DNA of 64,000 nucleotides from Snodgrassella alvi (GTDB lineage Bacteria > Pseudomonadota > Gammaproteobacteria > Burkholderiales > Neisseriaceae). The notes under the pieces are model-generated. The model was not told the DNA's origin and ran no database searches. It was given only the letters and a program-made list of their open reading frames with translations. The stretch spans positions 1,116,001-1,180,000 of the forward strand of contig NZ_CP160328.2 in the NCBI RefSeq assembly GCF_040741455.2. The letters run 5' to 3'. A program made the translations under genes and the position numbers. This document shows, in pieces, positions 28,901 through 36,952 of this stretch (position 1 is the first letter of the stretch; each line of letters begins with the position of its first letter).

Positions 28901-31036
28901 TTGAATGGTGAGCTGACCATTGCTGCCTATCTGGCCGGTATGGTTATTAAGCTGATTGGTTACGGTAAGCTGCTGGGCGTTGACGCTGCGAATAGCCCCC
29001 AGCTGATTATTTATGCTATCCGCTTTCAGTTGCAGACTGTCACTATCGATGGCGCCACTATTGTTATTTAGGTTGGCCGTTTGTATTTCAGCAGTTCCTC
29101 CACTCCATAGCTGCCCGCCTTTGCTATTGTCAATTTGCCCACTACTGTGTAGCTGCAGTTGTTTCTGTGCCGCTATGACGCCGCTATCACTGTTGTCGGT
29201 GTTCTCTGCCTCTATGGCTATTTGTTCCGTCGACTGGATCCGGCCTTTGCGGTTGTCCAGTTCTTTGCCTGTGTACTGGAACGGTCCTCTGCTGCTGATT
29301 TCACCACTGCGGTTATCCAGCCGGCCTGTGCTGATGCGGGCTTCGCCGGTGTTGAGTTTTCCTTGCTGGTTGTCGAGCAGTTCGCCGCTTACTTGTAATT
29401 TGTTTAGGTTGAGGGTGCCACGGTTGGTCAGGCCGTTATGTGCGTTCAGGTCGATGCCACCATTGGCAATTATTTGGCCGTTGTCGTTGAGAATTTCTTG
29501 TTCGCTGATGATTTGGCCGCTGGCAAATTGTTTGGGGGTGCCCGCCGCTGCTTCGGTCTGGCCTGCGCCTGTGGCAATGGTCGGTACGGGGGTATCCTGG
29601 TTTTCTGCCGGTTTCTGCGGCCTGGCTGGCTGTTCTGTTGTGGCTGATTCGCTGCTGTTGCTGGTTGGGGGTTCTGATGGTGCATAACCGATCAGGCTGT
29701 TGCTGCTGTTATTCAGTTTATTCAGATCCAGTTTCAGGCTTTGCTGGCCGCTCTGGATGATTTTGCCCTGCTGGTTGTAGATGCTGCCGCTGCTGATGTC
29801 GAGCCGGCCGCCGTTGATTTCGCCCTGATTGCTCAGTTGCTGCCGGTTGCGGATGTTTAATTCGTCGGCACTGGTGATTAAACCGCTGTTGTCTAGCTGC
29901 TGGCTTTGTAATTGCATTTTGCCTTGGCTCGACAGGGTGCCGCTGTTGCGGATGCTGTCTGCATGTATGGCTGCTGTGGCCTCTTCTGCGGCGCTACTGT
30001 TTTTATCTGCGGCAACGATGCTGCCGCTGTTGCTCAGTCTGCCATCGGTACTGATGCTGACGCCTCCGGCTCCGGCAAAGATTTGGCCGGCATTGTTGAT
30101 GCCGACGCCTTTGTCGTTGCTGATTAGTACGATTTTGCCGGCATACATGCCACCTAGGCTGCTGCTGTCTATGGCTATGCTTTGTTTGTCCGATATATTG
30201 TTGTTTACGTTGGCGGTGATCTGCCCTTGGGCATTGATGTCATTACTGCCGGTACTGATGTTGAGTTTATTTGCCCAGATGCCGGCATTGATTTGCGCTG
30301 CTTTGGTCAGGATGTTGGTGTAATCACTGCCGCTTGTGTCCAGACCCTGTCCGTTGATGCTGATGTTGCCTCCCCGTACCTGAAAGCCGTCCAGGCTGCC
30401 GTTATTGAGTACGGGTCTGCCGGTGGTTAGGGTGACGCCGGCAGCATTGATAAAGCCGCCGCCATTGACGCTGATACCGGACGGGTTGGCCATGATGACT
30501 TCGGCTCGTCGGCCGGCTACTTCGATGTAGCCGTTGAGCCGGCTGGGATTGCTGCTGTTGATTTGGTTGACGATGATGCCGGCTTCGCCTTTGGCCAGCC
30601 ATGGGTTGCCTTGTATCCACCCAGCCTGTTTGGTCTGGGTGCTTTTACGGCTGTTGTTGAGGATGGCTCCTTGTTTGTTGACGTCTAATTGCCGGTACTG
30701 GTTGATGGATACGCCGCCTTTGCTCGGGGTCTGGATGTTGATTTGCGGGATGCCGTTGGCGGTTTGGAGGATGGTGGGTTGCTGGTTTTTGGGAGCAGAC
30801 GGGTCGGCATGGATGTCTGCGGCTATGGCAGAGTGATTAATGAGTACGCATAGACCTAATCCGAGTAGGATGGAGCTGGTTAATACGGGTAGTCTAGCCA
30901 GTAGGCTGCTGAAGATGGTGCCGCCGCTTTGATTACGGTCTGCGGTGCTTTTGCCTTCACGGATGGTGTTTTCGGCTACGGCAACCAGAATTCCTCTTTT
31001 TTTGTTGAATATGACTTTGTATCTGTTTTTATTCAT
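22952..31036 (-). CDS. cdiA: CdiA, two-partner-secreted contact-dependent inhibition toxin
   Basis: A 2694-residue TpsA protein. Residues 1-30 are an extended signal-peptide region and about 48-73 the hydrophobic signal. The TPS/hemagglutination-activity domain spans about 75-190 (GVSINQYRQLDVNKQGAILNN, VNQINSSNPSRLNGYIEVAG, ANPSGISVNG). A Pro/Glu-rich linker (about 455-490), long filamentous repeats and FHA-type repeat blocks follow, then a pretoxin region ending in VDNN at 2441-2444 (23705-23716). The last 250 residues are the toxin tip, AT-rich and unclassified (ILHLTKERFE, ARNAEYQYLKEKYP; no HExxH). CdiB exports it; the tip enters neighbouring cells. cdiI follows. Confidence 0.93.
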   Translation of the reverse strand: MNKNRYKVIFNKKRGILVAVAENTIREGKSTADRNQSGGTIFSSLLARLPVLTSSILLGLGLCVLINHSAIAADIHADPSAPKNQQPTILQTANGIPQINIQTPSKGGVSINQYRQLDVNKQGAILNNSRKSTQTKQAGWIQGNPWLAKGEAGIIVNQINSSNPSRLNGYIEVAGRRAEVIMANPSGISVNGGGFINAAGVTLTTGRPVLNNGSLDGFQVRGGNISINGQGLDTSGSDYTNILTKAAQINAGIWANKLNISTGSNDINAQGQITANVNNNISDKQSIAIDSSSLGGMYAGKIVLISNDKGVGINNAGQIFAGAGGVSISTDGRLSNSGSIVAADKNSSAAEEATAAIHADSIRNSGTLSSQGKMQLQSQQLDNSGLITSADELNIRNRQQLSNQGEINGGRLDISSGSIYNQQGKIIQSGQQSLKLDLNKLNNSSNSLIGYAPSEPPTSNSSESATTEQPARPQKPAENQDTPVPTIATGAGQTEAAAGTPKQFASGQIISEQEILNDNGQIIANGGIDLNAHNGLTNRGTLNLNKLQVSGELLDNQQGKLNTGEARISTGRLDNRSGEISSRGPFQYTGKELDNRKGRIQSTEQIAIEAENTDNSDSGVIAAQKQLQLHSSGQIDNSKGGQLWSGGTAEIQTANLNNNSGAIDSDSLQLKADSINNQLGAIRSVNAQQLTVTNQLNNHTGQIGSNGQLTIQAGNIDNTAGKISAAQQAEIHSSGFNNQQGTVDAENIKINADTLNNNHGAIRANGETRTSINQSLNNQQGQISSQKDVYISGNALQIDNSQNGQIIAGQNLTLQAQNLNNPGTIAAGHDAEIALTDNFSVDADITAGHNLTISSQGTISNSHTLSGGDSVRLQAADIDNQASGTIQSNNQTELQAQSKITNRGLINSNGTTLVQSGNSINNIGTGRIYGNHVAIGSHDLYNQEETSGTETKAAVIAARQRLDIGATDIVNKEHALLSSEGDIAIGGSLNQQHQAVGMADNLLNSSARIEAQGNGNIAVRQLQNLNNHFAVEEYLDNSKKIFQIQEKGNPAIWVDGVDGKFKKGKKELSFKFNDGTNKKWKKYSAKDVKWWDYKSDTYKQRVTESQPAEIIIGGDLTISGEHWVNNNSRIIIGGNLTGGDSLNLENQETKGQQRVENHGQQGGYKYKNPKLGSGKIKKTGEKPYNETIITSHEFDTPVSVVQQHAGISANQGKAEQAKTGNQLQPQDKAQTQTENHNQSIQSLSRFNTNLPNSSLYHINPTNSGYLVETDPAFTNMKKWLGSDYMLSALGQNPDRMQKRLGDGYYEQKLINEQIAQLTGYRRLEGYSNDEEQYKALMNAGISFAQQFHITPGVALSAEQMAQLTSDMVWLVNQTVTLADGSQQTVLVPKIYLKVRDNDVTTAGALISAHNINLQNSGNINNQGSIAGQNILSLGAQNIDNSGMLSGSKVALTANDSINFNGGSAVGKDLLSLKADKINLNTTTASYGDERNGGTVIDRTAGLYVTGDKDAVLSVAGTHGITTRGASIVNNADNGTTQLSSSAGSIDLNTVTTRRDMTDGSSSDKNHWINHYQNENGTSISAAGDIQIQAADQFNIRQGDINSENGNVSLHGKNGVNIIEGRQQTELDHSVYIKSSGLMSKKTSLDQSRANYDEAVGSNITGAKVSISSDQDINIRGSNIISDNGTVLKAGQDVNITAASNQYQDQEYHKETKSGLMGSGGIGFSIGKQKETDDTTSRRTIHSGSSVGSLNGDTTIVAGNHYTQTGSSVSSPQGNVNIIAKQIDINAAEDQYSRDNIHTFEKSGLTVAVNVPIVNAIQTASTAVNRIGESKNARVNAMAAFNAGVDLYKAGNAAADLANNPQNATNVSVSITVGQQKSRSETHSRDSVAAASQINAGGEVNLLATGAGQDSNINIIGSDVNGKQGTHLQADNEINLLAAEQNHSERSSNKSSGWNAGATIGIGSGGPKLGITAGVNAGKGHGNGDETSYRNSHIGSSSGNTSLTSGGATNIKGAQVAGKGVQIDAAELNIESLQDTAKYNSKQQNISGQVTVGYGASASASFSKSKIKADYAAVTEQSGIIAGDNGYQLNIKGNTDLKGAIITSTAAAEAAGKNQVITGSLTSSDIHNHSDYSGSSIGIGASGSVSGSTLGQKQPTSNDKINLANQGETGASKSLGFGHDSGHSSSTTHSGINTGNIIITDAAAQQQKTGKSVAETIAGIHTDTSSDNYADKAGYLSNNFDKDKVQKELDTQREVTQEFSANIQATSAMINSKKDSLKEKLKDENLTLSEREQYEKELSQWNTGGLLLNAIGAGLAAPTNSVGGILAATASPVVSYQIGQYFKGKEAEGSTAHLVAHAVLGAAVAAAGGNDALAGALAAGGSEAIGPVVSKWLYDKEPKDLTAEEKATVSAISGLAGAATGAVAGGSMADAAQGNQAAHAAVDNNRLIVTGDKAAKKRYLDLLNKAQKQYKYKIDEKNRIVIDGYHYDDTQNPPVLVSDNPKGGTLNPTDVANKTIIDAINKNEDIYLRLISDPKYIVKNHTTVDDYSTGDVNVTKEFFDNSDTEALYLFILHLTKERFETENYEQIKSEIFNDDGTIKNEYKKENIFMPSHNLARNAEYQYLKEKYPDNVIHPDKETKPFVTKWKGMDVIQFTHDFGDKVVKTYYTYEQDSTKKYEYPLKPIATVIEDKNTKRN
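23711..24360 (-). repeat. cdiA pretoxin region, repeated in archive modules C and D
   Basis: Parts of this segment recur nearly unchanged at 16938-17447 (module C) and 15230-15653 (module D). At 24358 the identity with module D stops sharply (GCATAGTTGTCG, then different sequence). These long direct repeats are the homology by which a displaced tip could be recombined back onto cdiA, deleting what lies between. Confidence 0.85.
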
Positions 31037-31103
31037 GATTTTTCCTGTTATTCGGCCGTACAGCCTGGGCTAACGGCGTTCTGATATGTGTGGTTTGATT
31101 GTG

Positions 31104-32882
31104 TTATATGGAATAGTTGAGGCTGAAGCCAACGGTGGTATTGGCGGTACGGAAGTACTGGGGTTTATATATTGGTTTGCCGGCAAAGATGTCGTAATAC
31201 CACTGGCCGCCGGCTTTCATCTGGCCTTTGAAGCCGATAACGGCACCAGCTAGTGTTTTACCCAGCTGCATTTCGGTGGCGGGACCGGCAACGTGGCCGA
31301 TATCCAGCCCCAGATATACCTGATGGGTACCTAGATATTGCCAGCTGAGGTTGTTGTTCCAGTACCAGCCTCGTTCTCCCATGAGGGTGACTTCGCCGTC
31401 AAATCCGCGCACGGTATAACGGCCACCGATGGAAAGCTGGTCTTGGGTAATTAAGGGGGTTTTGTTCCACTGGCTGTGAAGGGAGCTGTCGAAGCTGAGG
31501 CGTTGTCTGCCCAGGGTGAATGGCTGCGTGTAGCCGATGTCGGCTGTGATGATTTTCATGCGCGATGTGCCTTCGCCAAATTCTTCTTCGGGTGCCCGCA
31601 GGCTGTGATCGGCACCGGTACCACGGCGGTAACCTAATCCGATGTTGACGGTGCCATTACCTATGTATTCTTGATGATTTAGGTTGACTGCCCAGCCGGC
31701 AGTATGCCGTTGCTGTACTTCGATTTCGGCATCGTTTACGTAATTATGGGATTGCCGACGCCATAATTTGGCGGTGATGTCGGTTTTGCGGTGGCTGTCG
31801 CGATACAGCAGCCGCGTTAGTCCGATGTCGCTGTTGTCGCTTTTGCCGTTGTAGTCGTAGTTTTCGTTGTATCCGGCTACGGCCTGATGATAACGGTAAT
31901 GGTTGCGGTTATACGCTATCAGCCAGTTGCCATAAGGTATTGAGTAATGCAGTGCATAGCCACGGGTACCGCTGCCGGTACGGTTGCCATCGCTGTCCAT
32001 TTGACTGTCTTTGCTGCCTAAATCATGGTTGTAGTTGATATAAAATAAATCACTTAGTCCTAATGGATTATCTGCTGATAATGTGACGCCTCCCTGATAA
32101 CGCCCTGTGGAATGGCTGCCGGAATCGTCTGCGTTAAAACTTATACGAAAGGGAATGGTTCGTTGTGACCAGCTGATGACGATGTCGCTTTCGTTCGGTG
32201 CTTCAGCCGGTACTATCTGGATATCAGCTTCGGCGGTGGGAACGCGACGCAGGTTTTCTAGTCCCTGCTCTAGCTGCCGCAGATTCAGGATGTCTCCGGC
32301 TCTGGCTGGAAATTCGTTCTGGATGCGGCGAATACGCTCTACGTGGGTGGTTGCTGCATTGTCTAAATTGTAACGGATGGTATGGATTCGCCCCGGAATG
32401 ACGCTGAGCTGTAAGGTGCCGCTGGTAAGATCCTGTGGTGTGGCTAAAATACGGGTGGTGGTGTAGCCACGTTCGATGACGGCATTCTGTGCCAAGGTCA
32501 TGATCTGGTTGATGGCTTTGCTGCCTAGGCACATGCCTGCGGTAAACTGGCTCTGGCTCTGGCGCTGCGCTTTTTTTAGGGCAAACTGGAAGCGGCTGGC
32601 TTCTTCTCCTGTTAGGGTGATACTGTTGATGGCAAAACACGGGGTTTCGTTGGTATTCAGTTTGTCTGTCTGTGTTGGGTTTTCTTCTTGTGGCTGTAAA
32701 CGAATATTTACTTCGGGCTGCATTTGCTGCTGAAACTGCTGCTGACGCTGCTGTTCGCGAATGATTTGCTGTTGCTGTTGACGGTCCAGCTGGGAAGCTA
32801 CTTCTGATACCGGCGAGGCGTAAGCAGTTGCCATTCCATTGCTCAGCAGCCATACCAGCATGACAATTTTTTTTAAACGCAT
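31104..32882 (-). CDS. cdiB: CdiB, outer-membrane transporter of the two-partner secretion system
   Basis: A 592-residue TpsB/FhaC-family protein. A signal peptide (MRLKKIVMLVWLLSNGMATAYA) is followed by a Gln/Arg-rich plug-like segment (about 30-65), POTRA domains (about 80-235; CFAINSITLTGEEA, GRIHTIRYNLDN) and a 16-strand-type beta-barrel to the C-terminus. The FHA-transporter motif VRGFDGEVTLMGERGW is present near 480. It recognises the TPS domain of CdiA and exports it. It is first gene of cdiB-cdiA-cdiI, with 67 bp before cdiA. Confidence 0.93.
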   Translation of the reverse strand: MRLKKIVMLVWLLSNGMATAYASPVSEVASQLDRQQQQQIIREQQRQQQFQQQMQPEVNIRLQPQEENPTQTDKLNTNETPCFAINSITLTGEEASRFQFALKKAQRQSQSQFTAGMCLGSKAINQIMTLAQNAVIERGYTTTRILATPQDLTSGTLQLSVIPGRIHTIRYNLDNAATTHVERIRRIQNEFPARAGDILNLRQLEQGLENLRRVPTAEADIQIVPAEAPNESDIVISWSQRTIPFRISFNADDSGSHSTGRYQGGVTLSADNPLGLSDLFYINYNHDLGSKDSQMDSDGNRTGSGTRGYALHYSIPYGNWLIAYNRNHYRYHQAVAGYNENYDYNGKSDNSDIGLTRLLYRDSHRKTDITAKLWRRQSHNYVNDAEIEVQQRHTAGWAVNLNHQEYIGNGTVNIGLGYRRGTGADHSLRAPEEEFGEGTSRMKIITADIGYTQPFTLGRQRLSFDSSLHSQWNKTPLITQDQLSIGGRYTVRGFDGEVTLMGERGWYWNNNLSWQYLGTHQVYLGLDIGHVAGPATEMQLGKTLAGAVIGFKGQMKAGGQWYYDIFAGKPIYKPQYFRTANTTVGFSLNYSI

Positions 32883-33403
32883 TTCATTTAATGCTTATTG
32901 AATGTTAAAGTTAGTTAATTTTAAAGTTAGATTACGATAATTACAACTGAGTTGATTATTATCAGATAATGAAATGGAACATCATATCAAGAAAAATAGT
33001 GTTTATATTTTAAGCAATTTAAGTACAAAAAATATCATTATCATGATATATCTATTTGATTTTAATATAAATCTAAAATCGAATTACTGATATTGAATAT
33101 ATTCCTAAATCAGTATAAATTGAAAATTAATAAACTCTATATTAGCATTTTATTGCGATTATCAATACTTATTAATGATAAATTGCTATTTTATGTATTT
33201 ATTTGGTATTTCTATTTAAATAATATAAATACCAATATAAGTTAAAGGTTTTTAATTAGTAGACAATAATATTTTTGTTTAGAATCAATATTCTAAGATA
33301 ACTTACACATATTTTGCTGCTTATCGCATTTTTTGAGAAAGTTAAGCTACTTTTCTGAATAATTAAATAAGATATTGCATCTCTGTCACTCATTAAAAGA
33401 AAG
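32883..33403. other. Very AT-rich region upstream of cdiB
   Basis: This stretch of about 500 bp has no coding frame and long A/T tracts. It presumably contains the cdiBAI promoter. Short imperfect palindromes (for example AGAATCAATATTCT at about 33279) could be regulator sites. AT content this high is the usual signature of DNA silenced by H-NS-like proteins (inference). Confidence 0.5.
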
Positions 33404-33424
33404 CCGGATTGATAACCAATCCGG
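33404..33424. terminator. Bidirectional hairpin terminator after the nitroreductase gene
   Basis: CCGGATTG / CAATCCGG with a 5-base loop. T-rich sequence follows on the minus strand (CTTTCTTTT) and AATTTTT on the plus strand. It ends the leftward gene at 33471 and shields it from the cdi promoter region. Confidence 0.75.
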
Positions 33425-33470
33425 CCGGATAATTTTTCTTCTCATTCACTGCAAATATTTAGCATTTCAT

Positions 33471-34070
33471 TTAATAAAAAACTTTGAAGCGTTCGGTATC
33501 GTCTATAAAGGTTTTCTCAGGGAAAGGTGCTTCATTGGAACCGAAGGGCATCATTGCGCGTAGTTTCCAACTATCGGGTATTTGCCATTCTTTGGCGGCA
33601 GCTGCATCTGGCAACGGGTTATAATGTTGCAGGCTGGCTCCGATTCCGGCATTGGCCAATGCTGTCCATACCGCAAACTGAGCTATACCGCTACCCTGGT
33701 CTGACCAAATGGGGAACTGCTCAGCATAACTCGGATATTGCTGTTGCAGGCCGGCAATGGTTTGCAGATCTTCGTAAAACAATATGGTACCAATACCTGC
33801 GGCAAAGCCATTGATTTTGGCTTCGGTAGGCGCAAATTTGTCGGCAGGTACGATGGCACGCAACTCATTCATAACGATATGCCAAAACTTTTCACTTTGC
33901 TGATTAAATAGAACCACAACGCGTGAACTTTGTGAATTAAAAGCAGATGGTGACAGCTTTACAGCTTGTTCTATCAGTGCTGTGATTTCTTCCTGCTCCT
34001 GAGTAATATTCTTGCCAAGTGCATACTGGGTACGACGTTTCTCAATGGCTTCAATCAATGCATTGCTCAT
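33471..34070 (-). CDS. Nitroreductase-family FMN oxidoreductase
   Basis: A 199-residue single-domain protein with the nitroreductase layout: EKRRTQYALGKNI near the N-terminus (FMN phosphate-binding RRT), SPSAFNSQSSRVVVL at 41-55, and NAGIGASLQHYNP with a C-terminal PFG. It resembles the HBN1/YdhA-like short nitroreductases that reduce nitro or quinone compounds with NAD(P)H. The gene stands alone, with a terminator after it. Substrate cannot be read from sequence. Confidence 0.85.
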   Translation of the reverse strand: MSNALIEAIEKRRTQYALGKNITQEQEEITALIEQAVKLSPSAFNSQSSRVVVLFNQQSEKFWHIVMNELRAIVPADKFAPTEAKINGFAAGIGTILFYEDLQTIAGLQQQYPSYAEQFPIWSDQGSGIAQFAVWTALANAGIGASLQHYNPLPDAAAAKEWQIPDSWKLRAMMPFGSNEAPFPEKTFIDDTERFKVFY

Positions 34071-34389
34071 TTTAGTTCCTTTATCATTCTGTAATTAAAT
34101 TATGAATTGCGAAACAACATCTATTACCATGTTAACGGAAAAAAAACAGTATTCCCACCCCTCTCGGCGAATACAATTTAAATTTAAATGATGGTAAAAA
34201 ATAATTTTATTACTTATAAAACAATAAATAGCATTTAAAAACAATATTAATATGCCTGGAAAACAGTGTTTTAAAGTGCTGGTTACTCAGCATTTCTTAT
34301 CAGGAATTGATTTATTTATGCTGATTGGTGCAACTGAATGATATGAATAAACAAACTGTTTTTACATTATTTTTTTTATAGAAATATAA
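34071..34389. other. Intergenic region upstream of the nitroreductase gene
   Basis: About 320 AT-rich bases between the nitroreductase promoter side and the azlD terminator. No gene or clear element seen. Confidence 0.45.
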
Positions 34390-34422
34390 TTTCATCCAAT
34401 ATAGGGCGATTATCGGATGAAA
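34390..34422 (-). terminator. Hairpin terminator after azlCD
   Basis: TTTCATCC / GGATGAAA (8-bp stem, 17-base loop) begins 10 bp beyond the azlD stop and is followed on the minus strand by TTATATTTC. Confidence 0.6.
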
Positions 34423-34431
34423 CAGTCTGAT

Positions 34432-34734
34432 TTAATAAAGCAGTAAATGGCGCAATACAGCAGTAATACCGACACTTAAAATAACGGTGGGCAATAGAGA
34501 AAATCGCCACGCCAGCAGTAGGGTGATGATTACTGCTAATAGATTGGCTGGCTGAGTTGTAGCAAAAGCCGGTGCAATCACCGCGATCAGTACACAGCCA
34601 GGAATGGATTCCAGTACGCGAGTGAGACGGGGACTCAGTTTTCGTCTACGTAGTAATAGATAGCCACTTATTCTTGTAATGTACGTTACTGCCGCCATGG
34701 CCAAAATGGTACATAAAGCCGATAAATCAATCAT
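34432..34734 (-). CDS. azlD: AzlD, small subunit of branched-chain amino-acid exporter
   Basis: A 100-residue membrane protein with four hydrophobic segments (ALCTILAMAAVTYITRISGY, then PGCVLIAVIAPAFA, LLAVIITLLLAW, TVILSVGITAVL). AzlD works with AzlC as a two-component exporter. I set the start at ATG 34734 (MIDLSALC), overlapping azlC by 8 bp as is usual for the pair. A longer upstream extension only re-reads azlC. Confidence 0.88.
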   Translation of the reverse strand: MIDLSALCTILAMAAVTYITRISGYLLLRRRKLSPRLTRVLESIPGCVLIAVIAPAFATTQPANLLAVIITLLLAWRFSLLPTVILSVGITAVLRHLLLY

Positions 34735-35434
34735 ACGCCGCCATAATAAATGCCAGTGCCAGACCTGCCAGTGTACCCAGCAATACATACCAAGCACCTG
34801 GCAGCAAATTGTAAGTAACGATCGCTACTAACAAACTTACTACCCATGGGATAGCAGCTTTAATCCCTTTCCACATGCCCTTGATTAAAACCAGAAAGAC
34901 GGCAACAAAGGCCATATCAAAACCATAATGGGAGACATCGCCAATAAGCGGTCCTATCAGAGCACCTAAGGTAGTGAAACCCACCCAGGACAGATACAGG
35001 CCAATACCACTAGCGAGAAAAAAGTAATAACTGAATGTCTGCGCAGGAGATTTTTTAATATCGGTAACTGTCAGTGCCCAGCTTTCATCACACATAAAAA
35101 AGAGGGAGGCTAGTACTTTACGTTTACTCAATGCGCTTAGGTACGGTGTAAGTGCTGCACTCATAAGAATATGACGGCTATTGACGAGTAAAGTCATCAG
35201 AGCAATGAGGAGCAGATGTGGCGGAGATGTCCATAAATTAACGGCAACGAATTCAGAACCACCAGCAAAGTTCAGAGCAGTAAGCAGAGATATTTCGCCT
35301 GTGCTCATGCCCTTCTGGATAGCCTGTGCGCCCAATACCATTGCGAATGGAATAAAGCTGAGCATAAGAGGCAGAGCGGTAATAAGCCCCCTTTTGATTT
35401 CCTGTGCTGGAGAGGGTACGCTAGCTGAAGACAC
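34727..35434 (-). CDS. azlC: AzlC, large subunit of branched-chain amino-acid exporter
   Basis: A 235-residue inner-membrane protein of the AzlC/YgaZ family, with conserved ITALPLMLSFIPFAMVLGAQA and LNFAGGSEFVAVNLW near the N-terminus and the cytosolic FFMCDESWAL segment. With AzlD it exports branched-chain (or related) amino acids. It is first in a two-gene leftward operon with overlapping azlD. Confidence 0.9.
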   Translation of the reverse strand: MSSASVPSPAQEIKRGLITALPLMLSFIPFAMVLGAQAIQKGMSTGEISLLTALNFAGGSEFVAVNLWTSPPHLLLIALMTLLVNSRHILMSAALTPYLSALSKRKVLASLFFMCDESWALTVTDIKKSPAQTFSYYFFLASGIGLYLSWVGFTTLGALIGPLIGDVSHYGFDMAFVAVFLVLIKGMWKGIKAAIPWVVSLLVAIVTYNLLPGAWYVLLGTLAGLALAFIMAAYD

Positions 35435-36193
35435 TTATCAAAAATTCCGATTTAACACAATAAATTAGAGCCAGAATAAATTTTTCTTCACGCCAAAAAC
35501 CGATTTCAGAACAGTAAATGGCATATCTTTACAGATAATAATGAAAGCAACATTATAATTGATAAATGTAAGCTTATTCAATAATAATCTAAGTAGATAC
35601 AACAGTGAAATAATAAAAAATAGCTTGAATTGATTGAGTCTCAACAGCGCTGCCATGCCGGTGAAACAGGTATTAGGTTAGCCCAAGCTTCTTGCTCATG
35701 CGGCGAATAATTTTTAGTTTATTTTTTGAATGACTAATTAACTATTTTTATTATTTGGGTCAAAACAAAATATTTAGCACCAAGTCAGTAATGATACTGA
35801 TATTAAACTATGATTTAGCTCTCGATTTGCCTTCATTCAAAACTAATACCCATAGCTTCTATTTGGCAAGTTTTAGCCGTTATTTAGCCTAAGAGACTGT
35901 TGCAGAATTAATTTCCACTTTATCGATTATCTGATATCGGAAAATCCGAGACAATATCATATAAATTAATAATTATTTTCAGCAATTGGAAAACAAATCT
36001 CTCTTAGATTGATTAGAGAGATTACATTTTTTCTCTACTGGATTTTTTAAAAGCAAGAGCTGTGTTTTATTTAAACGGACTAAATAGAATACAGTGAGTT
36101 AATGATTACAATATAAATAGCTGATTTTATATCAGGACTTTTTATCCAGTCTACCAGATAGACAGAATAAAGAAGTCCTGTTTTATACGTTAA
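35435..36193. other. Long intergenic region with a possible small-RNA gene
   Basis: No convincing protein gene. A terminator-like hairpin sits at 35996-36023 (AATCTCTCT / AGAGAGATT, then ACATTTTTT on the plus strand), although no gene ends there. A second inverted repeat, CAGGACTT / AAGTCCTG at 36133-36180, probably terminates the leftward gene at 36194. The orphan hairpin is preceded by a short stem at 35936-35952, so a plus-strand small RNA of about 130 bases (about 35890-36030) is conceivable. Confidence 0.35.
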
Positions 36194-36853
36194 TTACTGA
36201 TAAAAATGCACAATATCAATTAAATCTGAACGCGACATATCTCCGGGGTTGTTTCCTTGTTCTCCTTCAGGAATCGGAATGCCCATCTTTTTGAAATGCT
36301 CTACCCAGTAAACTGGAAATTCGCCGGTTTCCTTAGATTTGAAGGTCATGGCGCGCAATGGAAATACTTCTTTACCATGATTGGCTTCTTTGAAAATCTG
36401 GTAGATTAATTCGGAGCAGTAATATTGGTCGTTGTGAATATTAAAGGCATTATCGTATGGTTTACCCACTTTTTGTCTGGCCGATGTAATGGCAGCTGGT
36501 ATCAAAGGCTGATATTGGGCTTTAAGGCGGCCAACCACAGCACGCGGTACACATTGTTGATTTTTCGGATGCAAATAGGTTTGCACTGGTGTAATTCTGA
36601 CTTTAGGCGGAGTGGCCTCAATGATGCTAGTCTGACCGTTTTTTTTCTGCCAGACGATGCCAACATGGGTAAAGTTATAGCCATCAAGCCCACTGGTAGC
36701 CGCTTTGATTGCGCTGTTCATACCGCCATCGCATTCTTCTATAAATATTAGGTCGCCGTTTTGCAGATGAAAAGGTTTCTGTGCATAGGCATTCAGGCTG
36801 AACAACAGGAAAACTACAGCGGTAAACCATGTTCGGATAAGTTTTTTACTCAT
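36194..36853 (-). CDS. YiiX/YebB-like NlpC/P60 cysteine hydrolase, exported
   Basis: A 219-residue protein with a signal peptide (cut after AYA, residue 24). The family pattern is complete: QNGDLIF, the catalytic-type His in FTHVGIV (H63), GKPYDNAF and the Cys in YYCSELIY (C146). This circularly permuted NlpC/P60 group (PF05708-type) includes periplasmic amidase or peptidase proteins of poorly known substrate. Likely periplasmic; may trim peptidoglycan peptides or lipoprotein amide bonds. Single gene. Confidence 0.85.
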   Translation of the reverse strand: MSKKLIRTWFTAVVFLLFSLNAYAQKPFHLQNGDLIFIEECDGGMNSAIKAATSGLDGYNFTHVGIVWQKKNGQTSIIEATPPKVRITPVQTYLHPKNQQCVPRAVVGRLKAQYQPLIPAAITSARQKVGKPYDNAFNIHNDQYYCSELIYQIFKEANHGKEVFPLRAMTFKSKETGEFPVYWVEHFKKMGIPIPEGEQGNNPGDMSRSDLIDIVHFYQ

Positions 36854-36952
36854 GTCTGCATTTTAGAATAATTGGTAAATAATGGTTAATGATACAGTAT
36901 TTATTTAGCTCAGTAAGAATTTACATGCTGGATTGAAATAAATTAAGCTGTG

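Noticed and set aside
24377-30836. Many plus-strand frames of 60-220 codons opposite cdiA
   Set aside because: They mirror the repetitive filamentous domain of cdiA, with skewed hydrophobic composition and no start signals.
35465-35656. 63-codon minus-strand frame upstream of azlC
   Set aside because: Leu/Ile/Phe-rich product of AT-rich DNA, poor start context, no family resemblance.
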